A stretch of DNA of 64,000 bases, from the NCBI GenBank assembly GCA_031769625.1, contig JAUIMM010000721.1, positions 1,231,001 through 1,295,000 of the forward strand. The letters are read 5' to 3'. The stretch's first letter is position 1, and every line of letters begins with the position of its first letter. A program made the position numbers and the translations under genes. Shown in pieces: positions 54,068 through 64,000 of this stretch. Below the pieces are notes generated by a model. That model ran no database searches and was not told the origin of the DNA. It saw nothing but the letters and a program-made list of their open reading frames with translations. This stretch comes from Taudactylus pleione. Lineage: Eukaryota > Chordata > Amphibia > Anura > Myobatrachidae.

Positions 54068-54499
54068 TTAAATGTATAGTTTTGCTCTAAACCCTGACAA
54101 CACATTTTGCACAAGGTACATGATACTGAGATTTCTATGGTGTACATACTTTATGAAAACTTTCTCAATCTCTGAATTGTTATTAGCCGACTCCTTCAGA
54201 TCATCGACCACTGCTAAATTAAGCCTATCAGGGGGAAGAAGTTGGTCATCAAATGTCTCTATAAACGCATTCGGGGGGAAATCACGCAGAAGAAGATCAT
54301 ACGTATATTGACAGCAAGCGTAAAACATAACAATATTATCGGGAATGTGCAGCAGCATTTTCACAAAATAACTTTTCTCCGAATTGGAGGTTTCGGCTAA
54401 AATACATGAAAAGGGATGTTGCAGCCTGATGTTCATCTTAATATCCAACGGAAGCATTGTGACGTTATCTGTAAGCCTCTGTTTAGTGTAAACATGCAC
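54068..54499 (-). pseudogene. Polinton FtsK/HerA-type packaging ATPase
   Basis: This would drive DNA into capsids. A 143-residue minus-strand frame without stops. RLQHPFSCILAETSNSEKSY is the Walker A region, but the usual GxxxxGKT is reduced to ETSNSEKS, so nucleotide binding is likely lost. Walker B is LNLAVVDDLKESA, with intact DD. VFIKYVHHRNLSIMYLVQNV is the family-specific HHRNLSV-QN block. It is shorter than the usual family member because the C-terminal part is broken. The start Met at 54499 is only the first Met of the frame. PolB lies upstream on the same strand. Confidence 0.8.
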
Positions 54500-54624
54500 G
54501 TTTGCATTTTCTGCAGCAAGCGTATTTCAATCTGCCAATACTCTTTAAACAGCATTATACCGGGTTGGCGTATCACAATTTTAATTTTTTTTCTGGTCAA
54601 TGCTTTCTGGATTTAAAGGATAAT

Positions 54625-57600
54625 CTAAGACAGGCCTTTCAGGCTGTCAAAGTTGACATGTTGCGCATTATCAACGTCGAGCATGAATCCTTTAACTTTT
54701 AAACTAGTCTTTCCATTATTTAATCGATATCCGTATGACTTTGGTTGGCTGAGACAAACATTTATATGCACACCTGCTGGAATTTCACTAGTTAGTTCAC
54801 CAAGATAATAACTCAAAGGTGGATTCCAATCATTGGGCCTGCTGACAAAAATTAGTCTATCATGGTAAAGACAACGCTCTTGCAATCTATCCTGTAGATT
54901 GTACAGTTCAATATGGGTATGCGCGGTCATTATTGCCGCTATGAAAATATTATAATTATGTGACTTGGTGTATTTACAATTTAGTATGACCGTAGCATCC
55001 TATATGAACTATAAACCAAACACTTCCCATAGTGGGGTAAAGTGTGTTCAAAAAGTTTTATGGGTCAGATACTAGGGATGTATTGGGTAAGTTTGACCGC
55101 TGCCCAATTTTTTTTCAGAGCCAATTCAAGAATAACTTTAAAATCTCATTTAGCGGGATTGATTTCTATATGATCGGGTCGTAAAGACACCCCTTAATTT
55201 TTTGGATAGGTGTTTCTCAGAGTTTGTAGACCATTCAGGATTGCTGGACACCTCCTTGTTTATCCCAGAGATGTAATTTAATGTACCCTGAAAACTTTGT
55301 CAGATTGTGTATCAAATGCCACAGCTCATAGATTTTACACACTTTCTAACCCTTGTCAATGGTTACATTTATCTCCCACGGCCAATGAGAGCGCGTTCCT
55401 CATAATGTTCACACGGCTCGGCCTGTCCAGATATGGTGCCTGTGCGACATAAAAGAAACATTTGTTAACCGAGCGTTTCAACTGGTAGAACCAGAAAGAA
55501 AAGCCCGCGCGGCGGGTCACTTTTACTTTAGCGATACCAAAATATGTTGTAATATCGTCAATCTTTATAAATGATCCTGGGATGTTTTACAGGATATGAT
55601 TTTGGTCTTGACAAAAGGGTACAGACTGGTAAAATCCATAGTACATCCTTGTGTTTTGTGATACAGCTTTATGGCATTTGTACGGCTGCTGTAAAGTGCT
55701 GCTCGTGGGTCCAAGGGTTCAGATAAATCTTTACCCTTTATAAAATCCTGTAGACATGCATTCGGTCTGTAATTTTTTTTTTCCATTTGCATTCCCAAAT
55801 AATGCGTTCTTGAAAGCCGCAACATTTAATAGTTCATTTTTAAGTGCGATTTGTGACGCAATTGACGTAGGTCGATTTAGTCACTTTGTTTTCATCATTT
55901 GCATTGTATCAAGTGCAACAAGCAATAAAAACATCCTTGGAATTCAAACACTGTGGGTATGCCATTAATCATCCCAGTATAGCATAACCTTCCAGGTAGT
56001 AGTTACCAACTTTATTCTCACCCCTTTGTAATGCATGTCTTACTGTATGTCTATACCTTCTTTATGCCCTAATGTACATTAGCTACTGTATGGCTGGTGT
56101 TGAGTAACACTTCTGAGTCTTGTGATAGTTAATGCCTGGTACAAGTGCCAACGTGTGTTCCTCCTAAAAATTTGGTTTCGGAACATAGCCATGCAAACCA
56201 CTGCTAAAGTGGTAATTTGAAAGGGGTCAACATGCCTCTTACCAATGACAAGCCCTGTTTTCTTATGTATGACTATTTCTTGTTCTGGCATTGATATAAC
56301 TGTCTCGGAATGACTTACAAGCCCTCTGTAATATTACATCCTCCTTCCAATAGCGTTTAAGCTCCTCCTGAAACTTTAATGACGTGTGCTTGTATTCCTC
56401 ATACCACTTTTTGAATTCCGTCTGTTCTGACTGTATTATATATTGCATGCCGAAATGCTCAATCGCTGGCATGGCGCCTATTTAATTTTGGTTAGCGGAT
56501 GTGTTAAAAAAAAATGCAGTAAATGCCCTTTTTTGAACCCTCAAATCTCTTAGCTTTTGGTAAATGGCTGAGGTGCATGGGCAAAAAATGTAAAAAGTCG
56601 ATAAATCTTATCTTTAAATCAGTCATTGTTATGCCCATCGGTTTACTGCCTTCTGCCAGCACATCTGTTTTTAAATTTCTCCTACATCAGCTGGCGCATT
56701 ACAATATACGCATCATAACGCCCGGCATTATGGGCTATGAATGTGTACCCCTCAAATTTATGGTCTCAAATGTTTTTCTAAAGTCTTCAATACAAGCAGC
56801 GCAATGAAACTCCCTGGATTTCTAATCCGATAGTGTTAACGCTTAACAGTAATTAAGTATCTGTACACCCATCTATTGCATGCATTGAAAATCATTGATT
56901 TCTTTTTTTTGTAGATTTCACAGGTTTAATGTTTTGTATACAGTATAACACAAATGACCCACAATTCTTAACACACACCTTGCAAACTGGACATGTCATA
57001 TCACGACACTTGTGGTTGGGTGCGGTGTACAAACTGCTTTGATTACAATACATTTTTTCAAGACACTGCATCATGAGTCAATGCTAGAGACTTGTGTGTA
57101 TATAAACAGTTGGTTGACCTGCAAAACAGTCTACACACCGTACATCTTACATCTTAGCACTGCCCAACCTGAATCAACACAATCCTGTCTGAGACAGGCC
57201 TTACAAAAAAAGAGGCAGGCGTGATTATTTCTGTGATGGTACGCTGTGTCGCAAAAAGCACTGAAGAAATGGGCTCCTACAAATGCCTTAATATCTTTTA
57301 TATACAATAGTAGTGATTATCGTGCCATAAGACAAACCGTGTGTTATCTTTGTATTGACTGTGCAAAAGTAACGCCATTCCGTGTTTTTCTGATTAAAAA
57401 AACTGCCGGCATCTAAAGTGTTGTGCTGCTTGCTGTGTGAATAGATGGCATTGTGTAACCTCCTCCCTCCAACCTTAACTGCATGTGATCATTAGGGTCA
57501 ACATTAACCATGTTACTGTCGAGTATAGTCTGTATAGCGCCGTGTATTACCCTCATCGCATCTACAAATGATGTAACCCTATCCAAATTGACAAAACAGA

Positions 57601-57640
57601 CTCTGAAATTGGGGTGGTTTCATTCATATCGATGAATTCT
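54625..57640 (-). pseudogene. Polinton protein-primed DNA polymerase B remnant
   Basis: This would replicate the element from a protein primer. On the minus strand, N- to C-terminal: NLDRVTSFVDAMRVIHGAI and DPNDHMQLRLEGG near 57590-57460; the Cys-rich NHKCRDMTCPVCKVCVKNCG near 57015-56955; exonuclease region IRFIDFLHFLPMHLSHLPK near 56620-56560; ELKRYWKEDVILQRACKSFR near 56365-56310; VDPFQITTLAVVCMAMFR near 56230-56175; NAIKLYHKTQGCTMDFTSLY near 55680-55620 with the SLYP motif A; IDDITTYFGIAKVKV near 55560; and the C-terminal block YYLGELTSEIPAGVHIN near 54810-54760. Motif C (YxDTDS) reads YHDRLIF near 54865, so the catalytic Asp pair is lost. Frameshifts and stops are frequent. Confidence 0.8.
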
Positions 57641-59817
57641 AAAAAAACAAATGGTGTTTCTCCTCGTTAATACCAGGTGTTGTCAGACTGCATGTTACCT
57701 CATGCATGTGTGAGGCTATGGCTTCAACGAGGCCCATCTGTGATGGATTGATATACTTTCTGTCATGGTGGTTTATGATATGCTGTCAATCTGTTCATTA
57801 TCATGTTGATGGCCCTCTATTAAAGATTTTCCTTCTTTCTTAATTTTATTAATATTCTAATAGCCCATTTACTTTTAAATACCTGTTTGAATTTTTTACC
57901 ATGTAACAATCTACGCATTGCAATGCAGTTCGAACAGTGTCCGGTCATTACTAGTCATTTCTTCTTCTTTTTTTATTTTTTTTTATTTTTACAGAGTGAG
58001 TGAGTTAATATGAATGTCAATATTTCCTGAGATTGTTTACTGTGTTTAATGTGTCATCAATATAGTGTTAAAAAAATGTATCAAGAATGAGTGGGTCACT
58101 ATTGCCGCTGTATATTATTTCCATAAGGCGCGTTGACAGGCCTTTTGCTATGTGTTCCATGTAACAGATGTCTTTTCAAAGTATGCTTATCAGCGCATGA
58201 TTTTAATTTTGCGGCATTATCTGCTGTTTATTTTGCTCAACCCCTACACCTGATGGTCCTGCAACAATCTCATCCATCATGGCAGAACCCTGATCATCCA
58301 TCACCACACTACTCCCGTTGGTTCGGTGCATCTGAAATGCCTTCTGCACTGTCTCTTACATTACTATGCTGGATGTATAAAACTCTAGCGCATTCACATT
58401 TTCATCTGGTATAATTTTAGGACTAATCTACATGACTGGGATTTGCTATAATCTGATCCTCTGTCGTACATATGACCTTGTTACAGGACTTTCTGTTTGA
58501 GAGTCTGCAGACCCTCTTAATGTTTGCGCTCTCTGCGGCTGTTTTTAACGCTACTGCAGGGCGCTTGTTCATCATCCTGCATGTCTGGTCTTTCAGAGTT
58601 GTTGTTAGAGGTTTGAAACATCTTGTAACTACATTATCCTCTTCAGTACGACTCCATCTGAATAGATTAACTTTTCTCTTTACAACCCTTTTGATTAGAA
58701 GTTTCATTTACCCAACATAATGTGTGCGTCATAGCTCATTTGATTGGCTTAATTTTACAATATAGCTGATTCATTATCTGCATAGAACCATCTAAACGAT
58801 AAAGATTATGCCTGTTCAGAGGCAATGGCGCTCGTTGGTTCTCTATCATCATTTGGACAGTTGCTGCATTATTATTCTGTCCGTGATTGGCCAGATCATG
58901 GGATATTCAGCCGCTTCATCCCCTGATACATAGGATTATCATGATCAGATAGTATCAGATCAGCCGATTGCTAAAATAAAAATAAAGAAAAGTTAGATAA
59001 ACAGTTATGACACATTTTGTGGTGTGAAAAATTTTTTTGAGATGCAGGTGACATGTCTATAGCATCATTTCATTTTTACTTTGGATATAATGTGCTTGAA
59101 TTGATTCTGGTTCCTGCAACTATGGTGGACACATTGGTAAGTCGCATAGAAGCCTTTCAATGGCTGTTTCACTGCTTGGAATCGTCAGGCGATCTGTGAA
59201 TTACAATCAAGTATGTTTTTAATTTCTCTTAAAATCATAGAGCTTGATTATTTACTTAGAGGAGATTTGTGCTCTTGGTAAATCGATTATTTTCTTTTAG
59301 AAAGATAAAATCAAATCGCACGATCATTAAACAGCTGGTTTGTGAACTTGGTAACTCGGTGTATGACTGATAAGGATTCTGGAATGTTGCAATATCCTCT
59401 CCAAATGCGTTTTCTGCACCATATCTACCGCTGTTTCCAGGCCCTGTGTATGATTTTGTGTGAATTAAGATGTATAAAATGTAAGAGCATGTAGCCATTG
59501 AACGCATGATCACTAGCTTTAAAATCTTATATGTAAACAAAAATATATGTAAATGTTGACCAATGTATGACCACTTAAGGGTTAGAGACAGTTATTTTCA
59601 TTTTGTGAAATACACATGAATATATCATCAGAAATCTCAGATGTTCTGGCTTGTTGACTGTTAAACAATAGATTTCTAAGGATTAATGTACACGTATATG
59701 TAAAGAAATTTTAATGTAGCAGCGATAAAATATACAGTAAATATAGATAAACATACCTGCATTATTTTTGCCAATGATTTGTAATAAACTTAATTCTGCA
59801 AGATATAAATTATAATT
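57641..59817 (-). other. Possible Polinton left-over, no firm gene
   Basis: Upstream of PolB on the minus strand. The frame at 58423-58707 is Lys/Arg-rich (MKLLIKRVVKRKVNLFRW) and might be the PolB N-terminal extension, but no conserved motif is present. The frame at 59256-59540 is not recognised. I could not find the terminal inverted repeat that should close a Polinton. Confidence 0.3.
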
Positions 59818-60359
59818 TAGTAACAGTTTCTTATATAGCGCAGCATATTCTGTTGCGCTTTACAATTGGAAACATTGATAGAACAAAACTGGGTAATAAC
59901 GGACAGATATATAGGTAGGAAGGCCCTGCTCACAAGCTTATAATCTATAGGGAAATAGGCATTGATACACAAGGATAGGTGCTATATGTTGCAATTTGGT
60001 CCAGCCAGAATGCAGAGTTTCTTGGTGGCTGCATGATCCAGTCACACAGGAATGTTGGACAAATGTCCAGGATGATGTGAGAGAAAGACAATGTGTGAGA
60101 TTATGTCTGGACAGTGAGAGGGGATATAATTAGATATGGAAGCTATGAAGGTTACGTGGGCAGTTCTGGAATCTGATAAGCTTGCCTGAAGAGGTGAGTT
60201 TTCAGGGAACACTTGAAGGATTGGAGACTAGAGGTAAGTCTTATGGTGCGTGGTAAGGCATTCCATAGAGTGGGTGCAGCCCAAAGAAAGTCCTGTAACC
60301 ATGAATGGGAGCAAGTAATGCATTGGGATGAGAAACGCAGATCTTGTGCTGAGCGGACA

Positions 60360-62010
60360 GGTCAGTTTGGGAGAGAATTTGAGATGAGTGAAGAGATGTA
60401 TGTTGGTGTGGTTTGGTTAATTTCCTTATGTGTAAGTAAAAGTATTTTGTATTGGAGGGACTGACAGAGCGGGGCAGCAGATGATGAATGTTTGGCAAGG
60501 AAGATAAGCCTCACAGCTGCATTCATAATGGATTGTAATGGTGATAGCCTGTTTTTGGGAAGACCAGTAAGGAGACTATTGTAATAGTCAATGCTGGAAA
60601 TAATCAGTGCATGGATTAGAGTTTTTTGCAATGTCTTGTGTGAGATATGGTCAAATTTTGGATATGTGTTTTAGATGTATGTAACATGATTTTGAGACAA
60701 ATTGAATGTGGGGAACAAAGGGCAGTTCAGAGTCAAGGATGACACCAAGTCAGTGAGCTTGTGGGGCAGGATGGATTGTAGAGTTATCAACAGTGATAGA
60801 GAGATCAGTTTGGTAACTGTTAATGGCTGGTGGAAATATAATTAATTCTGTTTTAGAAATATTAAGTTTCAAGTGACGAAATGACATCCAAGATGAAATG
60901 GCAGAAAGACATTCAGTGACACGGACCAATACAGATGGTGATAAATCTGGAGAGGATAGGTAGATTTGAGTATCATCTGCATACAAATGGTACTGAAATC
61001 CAAAAGAGCGGATTAGTTTGCTAAGAGAGGTGGTATAGATTGAGAATAGCAAAGGACCTAAGACAGAGCCTTGCGGTACTCCAACTGATAGAGGTAGCAA
61101 AGAGGAGGCAGAATCAGAAAAATGAACAATAAAAGAGCAATCAGATAGGTAGGAAGAGAGCCAAGAAAGAGCTGTGTCCTTAAGACCTAGGGATTGTAAT
61201 GTTTGTACGAGAAGAGAGTGGTCAACAGTGTCAAAAGCAGCAGAGAGATCTAGAAGAATTAGGAGTGAGTAATGGCCTTTAGCCTTGGCAGTGACCAGAT
61301 CATTTACTACCTTAGTCAGTACTGTCTCTGTGGAGTGTTGGGAATGAAAGCCAGACAGAAGTGGGTCCAATAAGTTGTGTGAGTTAAAGTGTGTGAGGCA
61401 AGTGTAGACAAGTCTCTCCAGTAGCTTGGAGGGGCATGGGAGCTGGGAGATAGGATGGTAATTTCAGAGTTAGGGTAAGAATAGGAGTAATCACTGCATG
61501 CTTAAACAGTGATGGAAAGATGCCAGTAGAGAGAGAGTGTGCAGATTTTAGTTGGGGTTGGTCTGAGCACAGGAGACAGAGCTTTACTGATTTGTGAGGG
61601 TATAGGATATAGAGAAGAGGTAATAGAGTAGGAGGATGAGAGTGTAGATACTTCATCTTTGTTTGTGAGGTCAAATGAAGAGAATGTGCCAGAGGGTTCA
61701 GGTAGGGAATTGAGCAGGTCAATAGTTGAGGAAGAACATACCATTTTATTTTGGATATTATCAATCTTGTCCTTAAAATAGGAAGCAGGATCATGCGCAC
61801 AGACAGTAGCAGGTGGGTTGGGTGAGGGAGGGATAAGAAGCAGTTTAAGTGTACTAAAAAGTTGCTTGGGGTTAGAGGCTTGAGCAGAGATAAGAGATTG
61901 GAAATAAGTTTGTTTGGCAGCGTCCAGGGCAGCACAATAAGAGTGGTAGATCGTCTTATATGTGAGGAAGTCACATGGAGTATGAGATTTCCACCAATGA
62001 CTTCCACTTT
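60360..62010 (-). pseudogene. L2 LINE reverse transcriptase
   Basis: This reverse transcribes LINE RNA at the nicked target. The best frame (61370-60750, 206 residues) starts within the fingers domain: [20 protein letters not shown], then [19 protein letters not shown] (first catalytic Asp), [18 protein letters not shown] and [10 protein letters not shown] with an intact active site, then [14 protein letters not shown]. The C-terminal tail follows after a frame change (60631-60362: IDYYNSLLTGLPKNRLSPLQ and HKEINQTTPTYISSLI). The earlier part (62007-61384) contains upstream fingers and linker in mixed frames. The long clean palm domain suggests a younger copy than the fragment at 17862. Confidence 0.9.
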
Positions 62011-62329
62011 ACATGAGTTATTGTAGATGCCTTGTTAAGTTAGAATGCAACGGTTGATGTCTAAGTCTACGTGGAGTGTGATGGGTAGCTGGAGCTACTT
62101 CATCGAGGGGTCTTTCTAGATTCTGGTTCAGGTGCGATTCAGCAGTTTCAGGAGAAGTGAATGTAGAAATTGGTGAGAGTCGTTAATGTAGAGAGATAGT
62201 TGTTGAAAGTTAATAGCATTAATATTTTTGCAGGTTTTAGGAGGTTTGGTTGATTTCACTGACAATGAGGTTGATGTAATGGAGTGTATGCAGGTGATAA
62301 GGTTGTGATCAGAGAGAGGGAGAGGAGCA

Positions 62330-63100
62330 TTAGTGACACTGAGGGTGATGTAATGGAGGAGAGCTTGCAGGGGATAAGGGTGTGATGTGAGAGAGGGAAA
62401 GGAGCATTAGTGACAATGAGGTTGAGGTAATGGAGGAATGTATGCAGGTGATAAGGTTGTGATCTGAGAGAGGGAGTGGAGCATTAGTGAAATCAGAAAC
62501 TGAGCATAGCCTGGTAAATACAAGATCAAGGCAGTGGCCTTCTTGATGAGTAGAGGAGTCAGTCCATTTGGAGAAGCCAAGAGAGGAGGTTAGAGAGAGT
62601 AGTTTGGAGGCATGAGGAGATTGTGGTCTGTCAATGGGAAAATTGAAATCATCCATAATGATGGTGGAGATGTCAGGATAGTAAGTGAAGGAGCCAGGCT
62701 GAAAAATGTTTCAGAAATTGTTGAGTTGGCCCAGATGGGTGATAGATAGCAGCAACTCATAGAGAGAAAGGGGTGAAAGTCCTGATAGAATGTACTTCAA
62801 AAGATGTAAATGTGAGTGAAGGTACCTGTGGGAGAACTGTATATGTAAAAGATTGGGAGAGTAATATTCCTACCCCACCTCCTTTACAATTACCAGGCCT
62901 AGAGGTGTGTGAGAAGTGTAGGTCACCATGAAAGTGCAGCAGGGAAGATGGTGTCTGATGGTGTGAGCCATGTTTCTTTTATTGCCAGAAGGTTGAGGTT
63001 AGTTGAAATAAAGAGGTCATGGATGGATGTTAGCTTATTGCAGACAGAGCGTGATTCCATAAGGCACATTTTAGTGACTTGGAGCGTGCAGGGAGGCATG
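62330..63100 (-). pseudogene. L2 LINE APE-type endonuclease
   Basis: This nicks target DNA to prime LINE integration. Minus strand: NLNLLAIKETWLTPSDT near 62995-62945 (the ExW block with catalytic Glu), then a degraded middle part, MDDFNFPIDRPQSPHASKLL near 62656-62597 (the GDFN block with G changed to D), LDLVFTR near 62527, and LPLSDHNLITCIHSSI near 62485-62440 (the SDH block with catalytic Asp and His). Frame changes lie between these blocks. A direct duplication at 62260-62460 (GGTGATAAGGTTGTGAT twice, with a related middle unit) interrupts the region after the SDH block. Confidence 0.8.
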
Positions 63101-63230
63101 TGATGTGTATGAGGTTAGCTGGATTTATAGTTCATTGTGGGTGTGGCATGTGGGTCGGGCCTGGATTTGGGCATGTCACCAGCTAATAGAAGCAACAGGA
63201 GAGAGATATATAAATATAGTTGTGGGATTT

Positions 63231-64000
63231 GTTTGAATGATTTTTATAGCAAGAGGTTGTGGATTCTATTGTCTTTGTGTATAGATAATTGAAAAGCTCA
63301 TGTGTGTTTGTAAGAGGAGAGTAGATTATGAGGCAGCAATATGTACAGAAGGATGAGCTGCAGGGAGAGTAAATGATGTAGTAATCTTAGATGATTCCAT
63401 GGAGTGAGATCATTAAAGTTTTTGATAATTTTTTTTTCAAAACATTCACAAATATACAACACACAAACTACTGTTAAGGAATGTTATTGTAATCACCTGG
63501 TCTAAGATGTTCAAGGTTTGTTAAACTGTTTAACTGTTACATAAATTATACTTCGTGTTATAATACACTTATAATACACGGCTGCCTCTAGACTGATTCT
63601 AAACTTAAAGAAAGTTTGATTGAGACATTATACAGCTCAGCACAAATGCTCACTAATCAAATAAGTTTAGCACTTGGTTTGAGCAAACACAAACAGTATC
63701 CTACAATAAACTAGGCTTCACTGAGGAACATCCTCCACCCAGGTAATACTGTACCAATTACAATCAAGTCATTACATCATAATCTTTGCAAACAGAGATA
63801 ATTCCATGAGGCAGAAATGTAAGTAACAATATGTAGCTTGCTAGATGGACATGGATCACATACAGCTGATCTGAGTGATTGCAAAGCACTCGTAAGAATA
63901 TGCAGCTTGGAGAATGGAGGGATGAAAAGAAATAGATGTTCAGTCCAGTTGTAAGTTTATGCAGATAACTGTCTTTTAACTGTTACATAAATTACACTTC
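63231..64000. other. Right edge, no gene recognised
   Basis: AT-rich sequence beyond the 5' end of the LINE. TTAACTGTTACATAAATTAT near 63529 recurs as TTAACTGTTACATAAATTAC near 63977 at the window end, a direct repeat about 448 bp apart that may mark an element continuing outside the window. Confidence 0.4.

Larger units (their letters stand above)
59818..63230 (-). mobile_element. Near-full-length L2-type LINE
   Basis: Minus-strand non-LTR retrotransposon with endonuclease, RT, C-terminal tail and 3' UTR. The 3' end (59818) carries ATATAGCGCAGCATATTCTG in the plus strand, the L2-like tail also found on the SINEs. A 5'-truncated relative lies at 17862-20790. Several frameshifts mean it is not intact. 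Confidence 0.85.

Noticed and set aside
60213..60498. Frames on the plus strand and at 60241-60498
   Set aside because: Shadows of the minus-strand LINE coding and 3' region.

Overview
The window reads as repeat-dense, non-coding DNA from a large vertebrate genome, most likely an amphibian and probably a frog. That is inferred from the mix of elements: an L2-type LINE, V-SINE-like tRNA-SINEs, Penelope-like elements with hammerhead-type termini, an Ngaro/DIRS-like retrotransposon with an SGNH hydrolase, BED-finger hAT transposons, a Helitron relic and a decayed Polinton/Maverick. I recognise no intact host gene, tRNA, rRNA or CRISPR array. Almost every long open frame belongs to a transposable element or is an artefact of a tandem array.

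Layout: 0.5-13 kb is one Ty3/gypsy chromovirus (gag, protease, RT, integrase, chromodomain, 3' LTR). It is broken by a 7.2-kb block (2.35-9.59 kb) and a 1.06-kb block (10.9-11.97 kb). The larger block holds a Penelope-type terminal unit with a well-formed hammerhead ribozyme fold and a 32-33 bp minisatellite present as two inverted arrays that flank a duplicated 184-bp segment. From 13 to 17.9 kb the DNA is AT-rich, with a Penelope RT scrap and a Helitron 3' end. From 17.9 to 20.8 kb an L2 fragment is split by a Penelope-like element. At 22.76-28.32 kb lies a complete-ended but inactive hAT element with recognisable TIRs and an 8-bp target duplication. From 28.5 to 34.2 kb are a SINE, a LINE 3' end split by a MITE, further MITEs and a second gypsy integrase. 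A 160-bp satellite with a 960-bp higher-order duplication fills 33.9-38.5 kb. At 39.9-46 kb is an Ngaro-like element on the minus strand. At 46.3-48.28 kb is an internally deleted hAT copy. A dead Polinton occupies 48.28 to at least 57.6 kb. A near-complete L2 LINE on the minus strand fills 59.8-63.2 kb.

The Polinton keeps two convergent gene blocks. Plus strand: integrase chromodomain, a conserved capsid-associated gene, major capsid protein, Ulp1-like protease. Minus strand: DNA polymerase B, packaging ATPase and an accessory gene. Both blocks carry many frameshifts. The window is best read as layered transposon history; the most interesting signals are the ribozyme fold, the inverted minisatellite, the higher-order satellite, the SGNH gene with its splice-acceptor-like site, and the in-frame repeat expansion inside a Polinton gene. 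Protein calls come from reading motifs by eye, and no database search was possible.
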